Part shown: one piece after another, positions 53,140 to 62,252 of the stretch
Layout: every line of letters starts with the position of its first letter
Position numbering within the stretch: the first letter of the stretch is position 1
Assembly (NCBI RefSeq): GCF_900103815.1
Contig: NZ_FNHZ01000002.1
Span: 1-64,000, forward strand
Reading direction: 5' to 3'
Source: Lachnospira pectinoschiza
GTDB taxonomy: Bacteria; Bacillota; Clostridia; Lachnospirales; Lachnospiraceae
DNA: 64,000 nucleotides
Notes under the pieces: model-generated
What the model was told of the DNA's origin: nothing
The model's database searches: none
Seen by the model: only the letters and a program-made list of their open reading frames with translations
Position numbers and translations under genes: made by a program

Positions 53140-54573
53140 ATGGCAGAAGAAATTAAAAAGCCTCTTAAGATTACAGAGACAGTCTTAAGAGATGCTCATC
53201 AGTCACTTATTGCAACAAGAATGACAACAGAGCAGATGCTACCAATTATAGATAAAATGGATAAGGTTGGATACCATGCAGTAGAATGCTGGGGTGGTGC
53301 TACATTTGATGCATCACTTCGTTTCTTAAAAGAAGACCCATGGGAGAGACTAAGAAAGCTAAGAGATGGCTTTAAGAATACTAAGTTACAGATGCTTTTT
53401 AGAGGACAGAATATCTTAGGCTATAATCACTATGCAGATGATGTAGTTGAATATTTTGTTCAAAAATCTATTGCTAACGGTATTGATATTATTAGAATTT
53501 TTGATTGCTTTAATGATTTAAGAAATTTGCAAACAGCAGTTAATGCAGTTAAGCTTGTTAAAAAAGAGAATCCTAAGGCTCACGCACAGATTGCTCTTTC
53601 ATATACCCTTGGTGATGCATATACACTAGAGTATTGGGAAAAGACAGCTAAGGCTATTGAAGAGATGGGTGCAGATTCTATCTGTATTAAGGATATGGCA
53701 GGCTTACTTGTTCCATATGAGGCTACAAAGCTTGTTAAGGCCTTAAAGGCAGGTTCAAATCTACCAATTGAAATGCATACTCACTATACTTCAGGTGTGG
53801 CTTCAATGACATATCTTAAGTCAGTTGAGGCTGGAGCTGATATTATTGATACAGCCATGTCACCATTCTCAATGGGTACTAGCCAGCCAGCAACAGAGGT
53901 TATGGTAGAAACCTTTAAGGGAACACCTTACGATACAGGATTAGATCAAAAGCTACTTGCTGAAATCGCAGCTTACTTCCAGCCAATGAGAGAAGAGGCT
54001 CTTAAGTCTGGTCTTATGAACACTAAGGTATTAGGCGTTAATATTAAGACTTTACTTTATCAGGTACCTGGTGGTATGTTATCAAACCTTGTATCACAGC
54101 TAAAGGACGCTGGAGCAGAAGATAAGTATCAGGAAGTATTAGAGGAAATCCCAAGAGTTCGTAAGGATTATGGTGAACCACCTCTTGTTACACCTTCATC
54201 ACAGATTGTAGGTACACAGGCTGTACTAAACGTCCTACAGGGTGAAAGATATAAGATGATTACTAAGGAGTCTAAAAAGGTATTATCAGGCGAATTTGGT
54301 AAGACAATTAAGCCATTTAATGAAGAGGTTCAAAAGAAGGCTATTGGCGACAAGGAGCCTATTACTTGTAGACCAGCAGACTTAATTGAGCCACAGCTTG
54401 AAAAGTATCGTAATGACCCTATTGTAAAGCAATATGCAAGACAGGATGAAGATGTATTAAGTTACGCCCTCTTCCCACAGGTAGCAACTGAATTCTTTAA
54501 GTATAGAGAAGCTCAGGAATCAAAAGTGGATTCTAAGAAGGTGGATAGTGAGAATAAGGCATATCCAGTGTAA
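53140..54573 (+). CDS. oadA: Oxaloacetate decarboxylase alpha / 5S-type carboxyltransferase
   Basis: Transfers the carboxyl group of oxaloacetate to biotin, leaving pyruvate (or the reverse). The 477-residue protein has the TIM-barrel motifs TETVLRDAHQSL (metal Asp), MLFRGQNILGYNHYADD, the carbamylated Lys in CIKDMAGLL and the metal ligands EMHTHYTSG, then the conserved C-terminal PADLIEP region. It has no biotin domain of its own; that is supplied by the 51581 gene. It is the last gene of the operon. Confidence 0.93.
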   Translation: MAEEIKKPLKITETVLRDAHQSLIATRMTTEQMLPIIDKMDKVGYHAVECWGGATFDASLRFLKEDPWERLRKLRDGFKNTKLQMLFRGQNILGYNHYADDVVEYFVQKSIANGIDIIRIFDCFNDLRNLQTAVNAVKLVKKENPKAHAQIALSYTLGDAYTLEYWEKTAKAIEEMGADSICIKDMAGLLVPYEATKLVKALKAGSNLPIEMHTHYTSGVASMTYLKSVEAGADIIDTAMSPFSMGTSQPATEVMVETFKGTPYDTGLDQKLLAEIAAYFQPMREEALKSGLMNTKVLGVNIKTLLYQVPGGMLSNLVSQLKDAGAEDKYQEVLEEIPRVRKDYGEPPLVTPSSQIVGTQAVLNVLQGERYKMITKESKKVLSGEFGKTIKPFNEEVQKKAIGDKEPITCRPADLIEPQLEKYRNDPIVKQYARQDEDVLSYALFPQVATEFFKYREAQESKVDSKKVDSENKAYPV

Positions 54574-54598
54574 AATTTAATTAAATAGCAAAGTTTAG

Positions 54599-54628
54599 AA
54601 GGAGTACTTTTATAAGTGCTCCTTTTTG
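54599..54628 (+). terminator. Terminator of the decarboxylase operon
   Basis: An 11-bp stem with one G-T pair (54599-54609 with 54614-54624), a TTAT loop and a short T run. Confidence 0.85.
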
Positions 54629-54776
54629 CAATTTTAAAATGAATTAATTTCTTGTCCTTTTTGTTAATTTTTTGTAAAGTCACTTGTAATTTATATATTG
54701 CTACTGTATTATATCAACTAATATGTAAGTCATGAAAACGATTACATATAAAAATTTAAGAAAAAAGGTGAATATA

Positions 54777-55043
54777 ATGAGAGTAGAATTTTCAAATGGT
54801 AATGGTAAGAGAGTATTTATTTCTGAAGTTAACAATGTAGATGATGCTATTTCAGATATGTCAGATTATATGGAAAATCATAGATTTAATGCAATGCACA
54901 TGAAGGCTAGACAGCTTGATAACGAATGGAAGATTGACGTTGGTAGCTGGACAGAATTTTTCTATGTATCTGATTATAAGGATAAGGACGTGGATGAATT
55001 AAAGTCTGCATTAGTAGAGTTTAATAAGTATTTACAGTTCTAA
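54777..55043 (+). CDS. Small conserved-looking protein of unknown function
   Basis: An 88-residue soluble protein, rich in Asp, Asn and aromatic residues, that I do not recognise. It opens with a beta-strand pattern (RVEFSNGNGKRVFISEV) and ends in a predicted helix. I chose ATG 54777, since AAGGTGA lies 9 bases before it; the ATG at 54732 has no such site. It seems monocistronic. Confidence 0.7.
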   Translation: MRVEFSNGNGKRVFISEVNNVDDAISDMSDYMENHRFNAMHMKARQLDNEWKIDVGSWTEFFYVSDYKDKDVDELKSALVEFNKYLQF

Positions 55044-55139
55044 ATATTCTTACAATTTATATTGGTTAGCAAACGAATATATGCTATTATTTAATTAGGA
55101 AACATAATGGATTGATACGTATTATTGAGGATGTTTATT

Positions 55140-55577
55140 ATGGTTAAGGTTTGTAGTAAATGTAATAATATGTTTGAGGATTACCTAGATAAATATAATA
55201 TGTGTCCTAATTGTCGAGATGATGAAGAAAGCTTACTAAGAAGGATAAAAGATTATTTATGGGATAATCCTGGAACTACAGAGAAGAAATTAAAGGAGCT
55301 TTTTGATGTTAGCCATAACCAGTTAATGGAATGGCTTAGAGAAGAGCGCTTAGAAATTACTCCAGATTCTGACATTGTTCTTAGATGCGAGCGATGTGGA
55401 AGTATGATCTTTACAGGTAAATACTGTGAGGATTGTAGTAATAAGATTAAGACTACTGTTAATGAAATTAATAATAGTATGAATAAGGATAAAGAAGATA
55501 AGAAATTAAGAGTGATGTCTATTAATAGAGCGAAGCTAAAAGAAAGTAAGATGCGCTTTATAAAGAATGATAACTAG
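55140..55577 (+). CDS. Zinc-ribbon protein similar to flagellar operon protein YvyF
   Basis: A 145-residue protein with two CxxC-CxxC zinc ribbons, CSKCNNMFEDYLDKYNMCPNC (about 4-24, shown in part) and CERCGSMIFTGKYCEDC (about 82-98). They flank a helical middle with a helix-turn-helix look (TEKKLKELFDVSHNQLMEWL). This is the pattern of the YvyF/TIGR03826 family found beside flgM in Firmicutes flagellar operons. Here it stands alone. I chose ATG 55140 because of GAGG at 55127-55130. Confidence 0.68.
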   Translation: MVKVCSKCNNMFEDYLDKYNMCPNCRDDEESLLRRIKDYLWDNPGTTEKKLKELFDVSHNQLMEWLREERLEITPDSDIVLRCERCGSMIFTGKYCEDCSNKIKTTVNEINNSMNKDKEDKKLRVMSINRAKLKESKMRFIKNDN

Positions 55578-55610
55578 ACTGTATTGATAGAACTAAATAA
55601 ACTGACAAAA

Positions 55611-55640
55611 TTAAAGGAGCCTAATAATAGGCTCCTTTTA
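55611..55640. terminator. Bidirectional terminator
   Basis: A perfect 10-bp stem (55614-55623 with 55628-55637) has A and T runs on its two sides. It serves the YvyF-like gene and the converging transporter gene. Confidence 0.88.
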
Positions 55641-55673
55641 AAATGCTTTTTTAAAATTATAATAGTCTTTAAA

Positions 55674-57026
55674 TTAAATTAGACCCTGAATAATAATTAT
55701 AATAATTAGTATTGGTAGTACAAATCTAAAATAATATTTAGTCCACTTAGGGATCTTTACTCCTTTACCTGTATTAGCTTCTTCTAAGTAGTTATCAAAG
55801 CCCCAGCCCCATTTTGTAACACAAAAGATTAGGATTATAAGGGCACCTATTGGAAGAATAAGGTTACTTACTAAGAAATCTTCACTATCAAGGATTCCCA
55901 TGCCTTTAATTAGTGTTACATTCTTTAAAAGGCTAAAGGAAAGGGCACATGGAATTGAAGTTACTAGTAATATTACTAAGTGAATTACTGAGGACTTAGT
56001 TCTTGAAATATTAAGGTTTTCCATGCCCGAGGCAATTAGATTTTCAAAAACAGCAATTACAGTTGAAAAGGATGCAAAGGTCATAAATATAAAGAATAAG
56101 CTTCCCCAAATTCTGCCATAAGGCATATTAATAAATACCTTAGGTAGTGTAATAAAGATTAGTGAAGGACCTGCAGTTGTTTCAACATTATATGAAAAGC
56201 ATGCTGGGAAAATGATAAGACCTGACATAATGGCTACAAAAGTATCAAGAACACTAATTCTAAAGGATTCTCCAGCAAGACCATTATCTTTACTCATATA
56301 GCTACCAAAAATTTCCATTGAGGCAGCGCCTATTGAAAGGGTGAAAAAGCTCTGATTCATGGCAGCAGTAATCACTTTTCCAAGTCCCACAGCTTTAACA
56401 TTTTCAATATTAGGAAGAAGGTAGAAACTAAGTCCTTCCTTAGCGTTACTAAGAGTAAAGCTATGAATTGCTAAAATAATAATTAAAGCGATAAGGCATA
56501 GCATCATGACCTTAGTGATCTTTTCAATGCCGTTTTGTAAACCAAAGCTACAAACTATAATACCAACTATTACTGAAATAGCCATAAAGATAAGCATCTG
56601 AGCAGGGCTATTTAGCATAGTATTAAATACATTTTCCACACCATCAGTGGATACATTGTTAAACTTTCCTATGGCAAATTTAAAAGCATAGTTTAACATC
56701 CATCCAGATACGGTTGTGTAATACATCATAAGAAGCAAACTGCCAAGTATGCAAATGTAACCATGAATATGCCACTTTGACTTCTTAGGTTCTAATGATT
56801 TGTAGGCTTTAATGGCACCTTTTCTACTAGCTCGACCCATAGCTAGTTCCATAGATAATATAGGTGCACCCATAATAAATAAAAATAAGAGGTAAAATAA
56901 AACAAAAATACCTCCGCCGTTTTGGCCAGCAACGTATGGAAATTTCCAGACATTACCAATGCCGATTGCACATCCTGCGCTTACTAAGATGAAGCCAAGA
57001 CGCGACCCAAAATTTTCTCTCTCCAT
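55674..57026 (-). CDS. SNF/NSS-family sodium-dependent transporter
   Basis: A 450-residue sodium symporter of the neurotransmitter:sodium symporter family with about 11 membrane segments. Segment 1 has the unwound sodium/substrate site SAGCAIGIGNVWKFPYVAGQ, followed by NGGGIFVLFYLLF and the MELAMGRASR loop. Bacterial members take up amino acids (Trp, Leu, Tyr and others); the substrate here is not predictable. It ends at a terminator shared with the YvyF-like gene. A sodium motive force from the nearby decarboxylase pump could drive it. Confidence 0.93.
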   Translation of the reverse strand: MERENFGSRLGFILVSAGCAIGIGNVWKFPYVAGQNGGGIFVLFYLLFLFIMGAPILSMELAMGRASRKGAIKAYKSLEPKKSKWHIHGYICILGSLLLMMYYTTVSGWMLNYAFKFAIGKFNNVSTDGVENVFNTMLNSPAQMLIFMAISVIVGIIVCSFGLQNGIEKITKVMMLCLIALIIILAIHSFTLSNAKEGLSFYLLPNIENVKAVGLGKVITAAMNQSFFTLSIGAASMEIFGSYMSKDNGLAGESFRISVLDTFVAIMSGLIIFPACFSYNVETTAGPSLIFITLPKVFINMPYGRIWGSLFFIFMTFASFSTVIAVFENLIASGMENLNISRTKSSVIHLVILLVTSIPCALSFSLLKNVTLIKGMGILDSEDFLVSNLILPIGALIILIFCVTKWGWGFDNYLEEANTGKGVKIPKWTKYYFRFVLPILIIIIIIQGLI

Positions 57027-57245
57027 AAAATACTCCCGGAATTCTTTTTTACTTTAACGCTTTAAATCGCGATATCTCCATATTATAACAGAAATAAATT
57101 TAATTTCCATAATAGATTGAGTTCAATTTTTTTTTCTTTTGGTAAAGGATTGTTTTAATCATGTTTGTAGTTTAAAATGGAAAGGATGTAAGAATCATGA
57201 TATAATTTAGAATTCTTGATTAACTTTAATAAAAGGAATTTTGAT

Positions 57246-58523
57246 ATGAGTAATGTAATAGTAATTGGTGGCGGGGCAGCAGGTATGATGACTGCCATTA
57301 CAGCCGCTAGATATGGATTAGATGTAACCTTAATCGAGAAGAATGAGAAATTAGGAAAGAAGGTCTTTATTACTGGTAAGGGCAGATGTAATGTGACTAA
57401 TGCCGGGGATGAGGACGATATAAGAAATGCTATAGTTTCTAATGAGAAATTTATGTATAGCAGTCTTGCGGCCTTTTCTAATTACGATATGATGGGCTTT
57501 TTAGATGAGCTTGGCCTAAAGATTAAGGTGGAAAGAGGCAATAGAGTTTTCCCAGAATCTGACCACTCTTCAGATGTTATTAGGGTTTTGGAAAATGAAT
57601 TGAAGCACCTTTCAGTTAAGATTATGTTAAATTGCCAAGTCCTTGAAATTTTAACTAATGGACTAGGAGACAAAGAGGAAAACTTTAATAGTAAGGTTTC
57701 AGCTGTAAAGCTTAAGCGCATTAATAATGACAAGGAAGAGACTATTTATGCCGACAGAATTGTAGTTGCCACAGGTGGTCTTTCCTATCCACAGACAGGT
57801 TCTACAGGCGATGGCTATAAGTGGGCAAGAGAGCTTGGCATTGATGTAACTAACCTTTATCCTGCCTTAGTGCCTATTCAGGTAAAGGAAGACTTTATTA
57901 ATAGATTAATGGGTCTTAGTTTAAAAAATGTTACAGCTAGCGTATATGACGGCAAAAAAGAGCTTTATTCCGACTTTGGAGAAATGCTTTTTACTCACTT
58001 TGGTGTAAGTGGTCCGATTATTCTTTCAGCAAGTAGTAAGATTGCTAAGATTTTAAAGGAAAGATATCTAGACCTTTATATTGATTTAAAGCCTGCCCTT
58101 TCTAATGAGCAGCTAGATGAGAGAATCTTAAGGGATTTTGACGACTTAAAGAATAAGGCCTTTAAGAATTCGCTAGATAAGCTACTTCCAAAGAAGATTA
58201 TTCCTATAATCATTGAGATGACAGGCATTGATCCAAGCAAGAAGGTCAATGAGATAAAGAGAGAGGAAAGACTAAGACTTGTTGAGGTCTTAAAGAATTT
58301 CCACTTAACTCTAACAAATCTTAGAGGCTTTAATGAGGCAATTATTACTCAAGGGGGTATTAATTGTAAGGAGGTCAATCCAAAGACTCTAGAGTCTAAG
58401 AAGGTTTCAGGCCTTTATTTTGTAGGTGAGGTTATGGATGTAGACGCCCTAACAGGTGGTTTTAATTTACAGATGGCTTGGTCAATGGCCTATGCTTGTG
58501 GTTCACATATGTTAGAGCAATAA
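57246..58523 (+). CDS. HI0933/YhiN-family FAD-dependent oxidoreductase
   Basis: A 425-residue flavoprotein of unknown substrate. The FAD motif VIGGGAAGMMTAITAARYG (about 5-23) is followed by NEKLGKKVFITGKGRCNVTN and the VATGGLSYPQTGSTGDGYKW segment, and the C-terminus has TQGGINCKEVNPKTLESKK and GFNLQMAWSMAYACG. All are hallmarks of the HI0933 family. I chose ATG 57246 after AAAGGA; the frame from 57216 adds 10 residues. It leads an operon with cmk, ispH and rpsA, as in many clostridia. Confidence 0.9.
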   Translation: MSNVIVIGGGAAGMMTAITAARYGLDVTLIEKNEKLGKKVFITGKGRCNVTNAGDEDDIRNAIVSNEKFMYSSLAAFSNYDMMGFLDELGLKIKVERGNRVFPESDHSSDVIRVLENELKHLSVKIMLNCQVLEILTNGLGDKEENFNSKVSAVKLKRINNDKEETIYADRIVVATGGLSYPQTGSTGDGYKWARELGIDVTNLYPALVPIQVKEDFINRLMGLSLKNVTASVYDGKKELYSDFGEMLFTHFGVSGPIILSASSKIAKILKERYLDLYIDLKPALSNEQLDERILRDFDDLKNKAFKNSLDKLLPKKIIPIIIEMTGIDPSKKVNEIKREERLRLVEVLKNFHLTLTNLRGFNEAIITQGGINCKEVNPKTLESKKVSGLYFVGEVMDVDALTGGFNLQMAWSMAYACGSHMLEQ

Positions 58524-58543
58524 ATAAGTAAAAGGGAGATAAT

Positions 58544-59215
58544 ATGACTAATTCAATAGCAATAGATGGACCTGCAGGAGCAGGAAAAAGTACAATAGCA
58601 AAGCTTTTAGCAAAGGAGCTATCATACATTTACGTGGATACAGGCGCTATGTATAGAGCTATGGCTATTTATTTTAACGAGAATAAGGTAGATCCTGATG
58701 ATGAGGCAGCAGTTAGTAAGGCTTGTGAAAATGTAAACATCGATATCGAGTACAAAGACGGAGTACAGCAGGTTATTTTGAATGGAACTAATGTGACACA
58801 TTTACTTAGAGAAGAGGCTACAGGCAAGATGGCTTCAAAGACTTCTAAGTACAGTGCTGTTAGAACTAAGCTTGTGGACTTACAAAGAGAGCTTGCAAGA
58901 AAGAATGCGGTAATTATGGATGGCAGGGATATTGGTAGCGTAGTGTTAACTGATGCATTTTTAAAGGTATTCTTAACTGCCACAAGCGATGCAAGAGCTA
59001 AGAGAAGATATGATGAATTAATTGCAAAGGGTGAGGATGCTAACTTTGAGGTTATAAAAAAGGACATCGAAGAAAGAGACTATCAGGATTCTCACAGAGA
59101 AATTTCTCCACTAAAGCAGGCAGAGGATGCAGTTTTAGTAGATAGCTCTAATATGACTATTGAAGAAGTGGTAGCTCATATTAAGAATTTAATTGACCAA
59201 AGAAAAGAAAAATAA
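58544..59215 (+). CDS. cmk: Cytidylate kinase
   Basis: Phosphorylates CMP and dCMP. The 223-residue protein has the P-loop IDGPAGAGKSTIAKLLAKEL, the YVDTGAMYRAMA motif and MDGRDIGSVV. GGGAG precedes the ATG and the gene follows the flavoprotein by 20 bp. The cmk-ispH-rpsA order is conserved in clostridia. Confidence 0.96.
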   Translation: MTNSIAIDGPAGAGKSTIAKLLAKELSYIYVDTGAMYRAMAIYFNENKVDPDDEAAVSKACENVNIDIEYKDGVQQVILNGTNVTHLLREEATGKMASKTSKYSAVRTKLVDLQRELARKNAVIMDGRDIGSVVLTDAFLKVFLTATSDARAKRRYDELIAKGEDANFEVIKKDIEERDYQDSHREISPLKQAEDAVLVDSSNMTIEEVVAHIKNLIDQRKEK

Positions 59216-59249
59216 ATTTAATCAGATTAGATTAAAGAAAGGATAAATT

Positions 59250-60113
59250 ATGGCAAAAATTATATTGGCAAAATCAGCAGGTTTTTGTTTTGGTGTTAAA
59301 AGAGCTGTAGATATGGTGTATAATCGTTTTGGCATGGAAAATGTTTATACCTATGGGCCAATTATACATAATGCTTGTGTAGTAGAAGATATAGAAAAAA
59401 ATGGGGTCAAGGTAATTAAGGATGCTAGTGAAATAATTAATCCAACTACAGCCACTATTATTACTAGATCTCATGGTATTTCTAAGGAAACTGAAGACGC
59501 TCTTAGAGCAACAAAAGCGGAAATTGTAGATGCAACTTGCCCTTTTGTTTTAAAGATACATAAAATTGTAAAGGAAGAAAGCGCTAAGGGATCTCAAATA
59601 GTTATTATTGGTAATGAGAATCACCCGGAAGTTGAAGGCATTAAAGGCTGGGCAACAGGTGAGGTTTTCATTGTGGATACTAAGGAAAAAGCCGAAAATA
59701 TTAAGCTAGACCCTAGTAGAAATGTAGTTATAGTATCACAAACGACTTTTAATTATAAGAAATTTCAAGAATTAGTTGAAATTTTAAGTAAAAAAGGTTA
59801 CAATATTTCTATTCGTAATACGATTTGTAATGCTACTGAGGAACGTCAGACCGAGGCTAGACAAATCGCTAGCCAAGTAGATTCGATGATTGTCATCGGA
59901 GACAGCAGCAGTTCCAATACACGTAAACTGTATGAGATTTGTTTGAACGAATGTCCAAATACGTTCTATATCCAAACAATAAATGATCTTGAGCTTAGTA
60001 AGCTTAGTTCGTCAGACTACATAGGTATTACAGCAGGGGCTTCGACCCCACAGAATATCATCGAGGAGGTTTATACTAATGTCAGAACAGAGTTTTGCAG
60101 AGATGTTAGATAA
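59250..60113 (+). CDS. ispH: 4-hydroxy-3-methylbut-2-enyl diphosphate reductase
   Basis: Last enzyme of the MEP isoprenoid pathway; uses a [4Fe-4S] cluster. The 287-residue protein has the three cluster cysteines in SAGFCFGVKRAVDM, DATCPFV and NTICNATEERQ, plus TRSHGIS and GNENHPEVEGIKGWA. Its 3' end overlaps the rpsA start by 35 bp in another frame. In many clostridia the two are fused into one protein; here they are separate but still coupled. Confidence 0.96.
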   Translation: MAKIILAKSAGFCFGVKRAVDMVYNRFGMENVYTYGPIIHNACVVEDIEKNGVKVIKDASEIINPTTATIITRSHGISKETEDALRATKAEIVDATCPFVLKIHKIVKEESAKGSQIVIIGNENHPEVEGIKGWATGEVFIVDTKEKAENIKLDPSRNVVIVSQTTFNYKKFQELVEILSKKGYNISIRNTICNATEERQTEARQIASQVDSMIVIGDSSSSNTRKLYEICLNECPNTFYIQTINDLELSKLSSSDYIGITAGASTPQNIIEEVYTNVRTEFCRDVR

Positions 60114-61161
60114 TTCAGAATGGAAAGAAATTCATACAGGAGAGGTTGTTGAAGGTACTGTAATTGACGTTAAGGAAGACCAGATCATTCTTAACATCGG
60201 CTATAAGGCAGATGGTATTATTACACGTAGTGAATACACATCAACACCTGGCATGGATTTAAGAGAAGCAGTTAAGGTAGGCGATCCTTTAACAGTTAAG
60301 GTTTTAAAGACAAATGATGGAGAAGGTCAGGTCCTTCTTACATATAGAAAGCTAGTTGCTGATAACGGCAATAAGACATTAGAAGATAGCTTTAACAATC
60401 ACACAGAAATCACAGGAACAGCTAAGTCAATCAAGGGTGGTTTAGAAGTAATTGTTGAAGAGTCAAGAGTATTTATTCCAGCTTCACTTGTATCTGATTC
60501 ATTCGTAAAGGATTTATCAGTATTTAACGGTAAGGAAATTACATTTGTTGTAACAGAATATGATCCAAAGAATCGTAAGATCATTGGTGATGCTAAGCAG
60601 ATTATCCTTGCTAAGAAGGCAGAAGCTTCAAAGGCTTTACTTGCTAAGATTAAGGAAGGCGATACAATCGAAGGTACAGTTAAGAACGTAACAGACTTCG
60701 GTGCATTCATCGATTTAGGTGGTGTTGATGGTCTTCTTCATATTTCAGAAATGTCTTGGGGTAGAACAGAGAATCCTAAGAAGTTATATAAGGTTGGAGA
60801 TTCAGTAAAGGCATTCATCAAGGAAATCAATGGTGAGAAGATTGCTCTTTCTGTTAAGTATCCAGATGCTAACCCATGGAACGGCGCTGATGTTAAGTAT
60901 GCTATCGGCAACGTTGTAAAGGGTAAGGTAGCTAGAATGACAGACTTTGGTGCTTTCATTCAGTTAGAAGACGGTATCGATGCTTTACTTCACGTTTCTC
61001 AGATTTCTAGAGAACACGTTAACAAGCCATCAGATGTATTATCAATTGGTCAGGAAGTAGAAGCTAAGGTTGTAGATTTCAATGATGCTGACAAGAAGAT
61101 TTCTCTTTCAGTTAAGGCATTATCAGAAGATAACAACGAAGAAACAGTTGATGCTGAATAA
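60079..61161 (+). CDS. rpsA: S1-domain protein, 30S ribosomal protein S1 homologue
   Basis: A 360-residue RNA-binding protein with four S1 domains (about 17-86, 103-166, 190-259, 275-345). The third and fourth are the most canonical: VTDFGAFIDLGGVDGLLHIS and MTDFGAFIQLEDGIDALLHV. The acidic tail is short. Firmicute S1 homologues are often shorter than the six-domain E. coli protein. The start at 60079 has a clear GAGGAGG site within the end of ispH. Confidence 0.92.
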   Translation: MSEQSFAEMLDNSEWKEIHTGEVVEGTVIDVKEDQIILNIGYKADGIITRSEYTSTPGMDLREAVKVGDPLTVKVLKTNDGEGQVLLTYRKLVADNGNKTLEDSFNNHTEITGTAKSIKGGLEVIVEESRVFIPASLVSDSFVKDLSVFNGKEITFVVTEYDPKNRKIIGDAKQIILAKKAEASKALLAKIKEGDTIEGTVKNVTDFGAFIDLGGVDGLLHISEMSWGRTENPKKLYKVGDSVKAFIKEINGEKIALSVKYPDANPWNGADVKYAIGNVVKGKVARMTDFGAFIQLEDGIDALLHVSQISREHVNKPSDVLSIGQEVEAKVVDFNDADKKISLSVKALSEDNNEETVDAE

Positions 61162-61197
61162 TGTTTCAATTGCATAGCAATTGATATCAATCTAATA

Positions 61198-61243
61198 ATA
61201 AAACGCAGATTTTGATTAATTTCAAAATCTGCGTTATTTTTTG
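61198..61243. terminator. Bidirectional terminator between rpsA and ylmH
   Basis: A 14-bp perfect stem (61202-61215 with 61222-61235) has T runs for both directions. Confidence 0.93.
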
Positions 61244-61246
61244 CTC

Positions 61247-62005
61247 TTAAATATATTTTTCTAAATGCACATAAACTCTGCCGCTTTTGGTTTCTTTACC
61301 GTTTCCAAGGAAATTAAACTTTCCTATGCCTCTAATTACAAGGACGTCTTTATCCTTTAGCTTATAGCTTACATTTTCATTTAGAAGGCCATTTACATAG
61401 ATTTTCTTTGAAAGGAATAAATCCTTTACCTTGCTTCTAGAAAGCTTTGTAATGGAAGATACGACGGCATCTAGACGGGCTGAGGCAGCTATAAGTTCTA
61501 GTTCTTCCTTTTTACTTTCTATGCCTTCTAAATTGGCATCCTCTACAATTTCAAGCTTAACATTGGTGTGTCTAACCTTATCTAGATTATCCATAATAAA
61601 ATCGCTTATATGATCTAGGCAAAATAGATAGGCATCTAAATCCTTTATAAGGATGTCTCCTAGCAATTCCCTTTTGATTCCAAGATTCATAAGGGCTCCT
61701 AGATAGTCCCTGTGATTTAGTTTTTCAGAAAACTTTGGAGTAAGGGGTGAAATCTTTATTAGCTTTATTGGAAAATCTAGACTATAGCCTAAGTTTTCCT
61801 CACTTCCAAAGCGAATTATATTTCGCTCACTAGATTCGAAACCTCCAAAGCATTTTGACTCTATAAAGTTTAGCTCCTTTGATAGGCTGTGATAAATGCT
61901 AAGCTCTGCAAGACTAAGGAAATTAGTGAAGGCAAAGCTATTAGTCTTATAAGCCTGGTTGGCTGTATCTATAATTTTTCTTTTAATTAATTCTTCTTCA
62001 TTCAT
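61247..62005 (-). CDS. ylmH: YlmH-family S4-domain RNA-binding protein
   Basis: A 252-residue protein with an N-terminal RNA-binding-like domain (AFTNFLSLAELSIYHS, GGFESSERNIIRFG and HRDYLGALMNLGIKRELLGD) and a C-terminal S4 domain (about 180-240, SSITKLSRSKVKDLFLSKKI). YlmH is linked to the division cluster (ylmD-H, divIVA) and recently to rescue of stalled ribosomes. Here it stands alone, without other ylm genes. Confidence 0.9.
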   Translation of the reverse strand: MNEEELIKRKIIDTANQAYKTNSFAFTNFLSLAELSIYHSLSKELNFIESKCFGGFESSERNIIRFGSEENLGYSLDFPIKLIKISPLTPKFSEKLNHRDYLGALMNLGIKRELLGDILIKDLDAYLFCLDHISDFIMDNLDKVRHTNVKLEIVEDANLEGIESKKEELELIAASARLDAVVSSITKLSRSKVKDLFLSKKIYVNGLLNENVSYKLKDKDVLVIRGIGKFNFLGNGKETKSGRVYVHLEKYI

Positions 62006-62162
62006 AAAAATACCTCAAGTTTAATATACTGCTTATTTTTTATAATTATATACTATGCTGACATTTTAATAAATAAAAACAATCATTGACGACATATGAG
62101 AGGATAGTCGATATTATACGAATTCCACCAATTTGTCTAAATAATTACAATTATTATATTTC

Positions 62163-62191
62163 TTGTTTATAAAGTCTATCCATGCTATAAT
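62163..62191 (+). promoter_or_regulatory. Sigma-A promoter of cheR
   Basis: TTGTTT at 62163-62168 and a perfect TATAAT at 62186-62191 are spaced by 17 bp. Confidence 0.7.
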
Positions 62192-62252
62192 ATCCATATA
62201 AACTTTTTTACAATATGTGATTGTTCGTGACCAATCGCAGGAAAGAGGCAAC

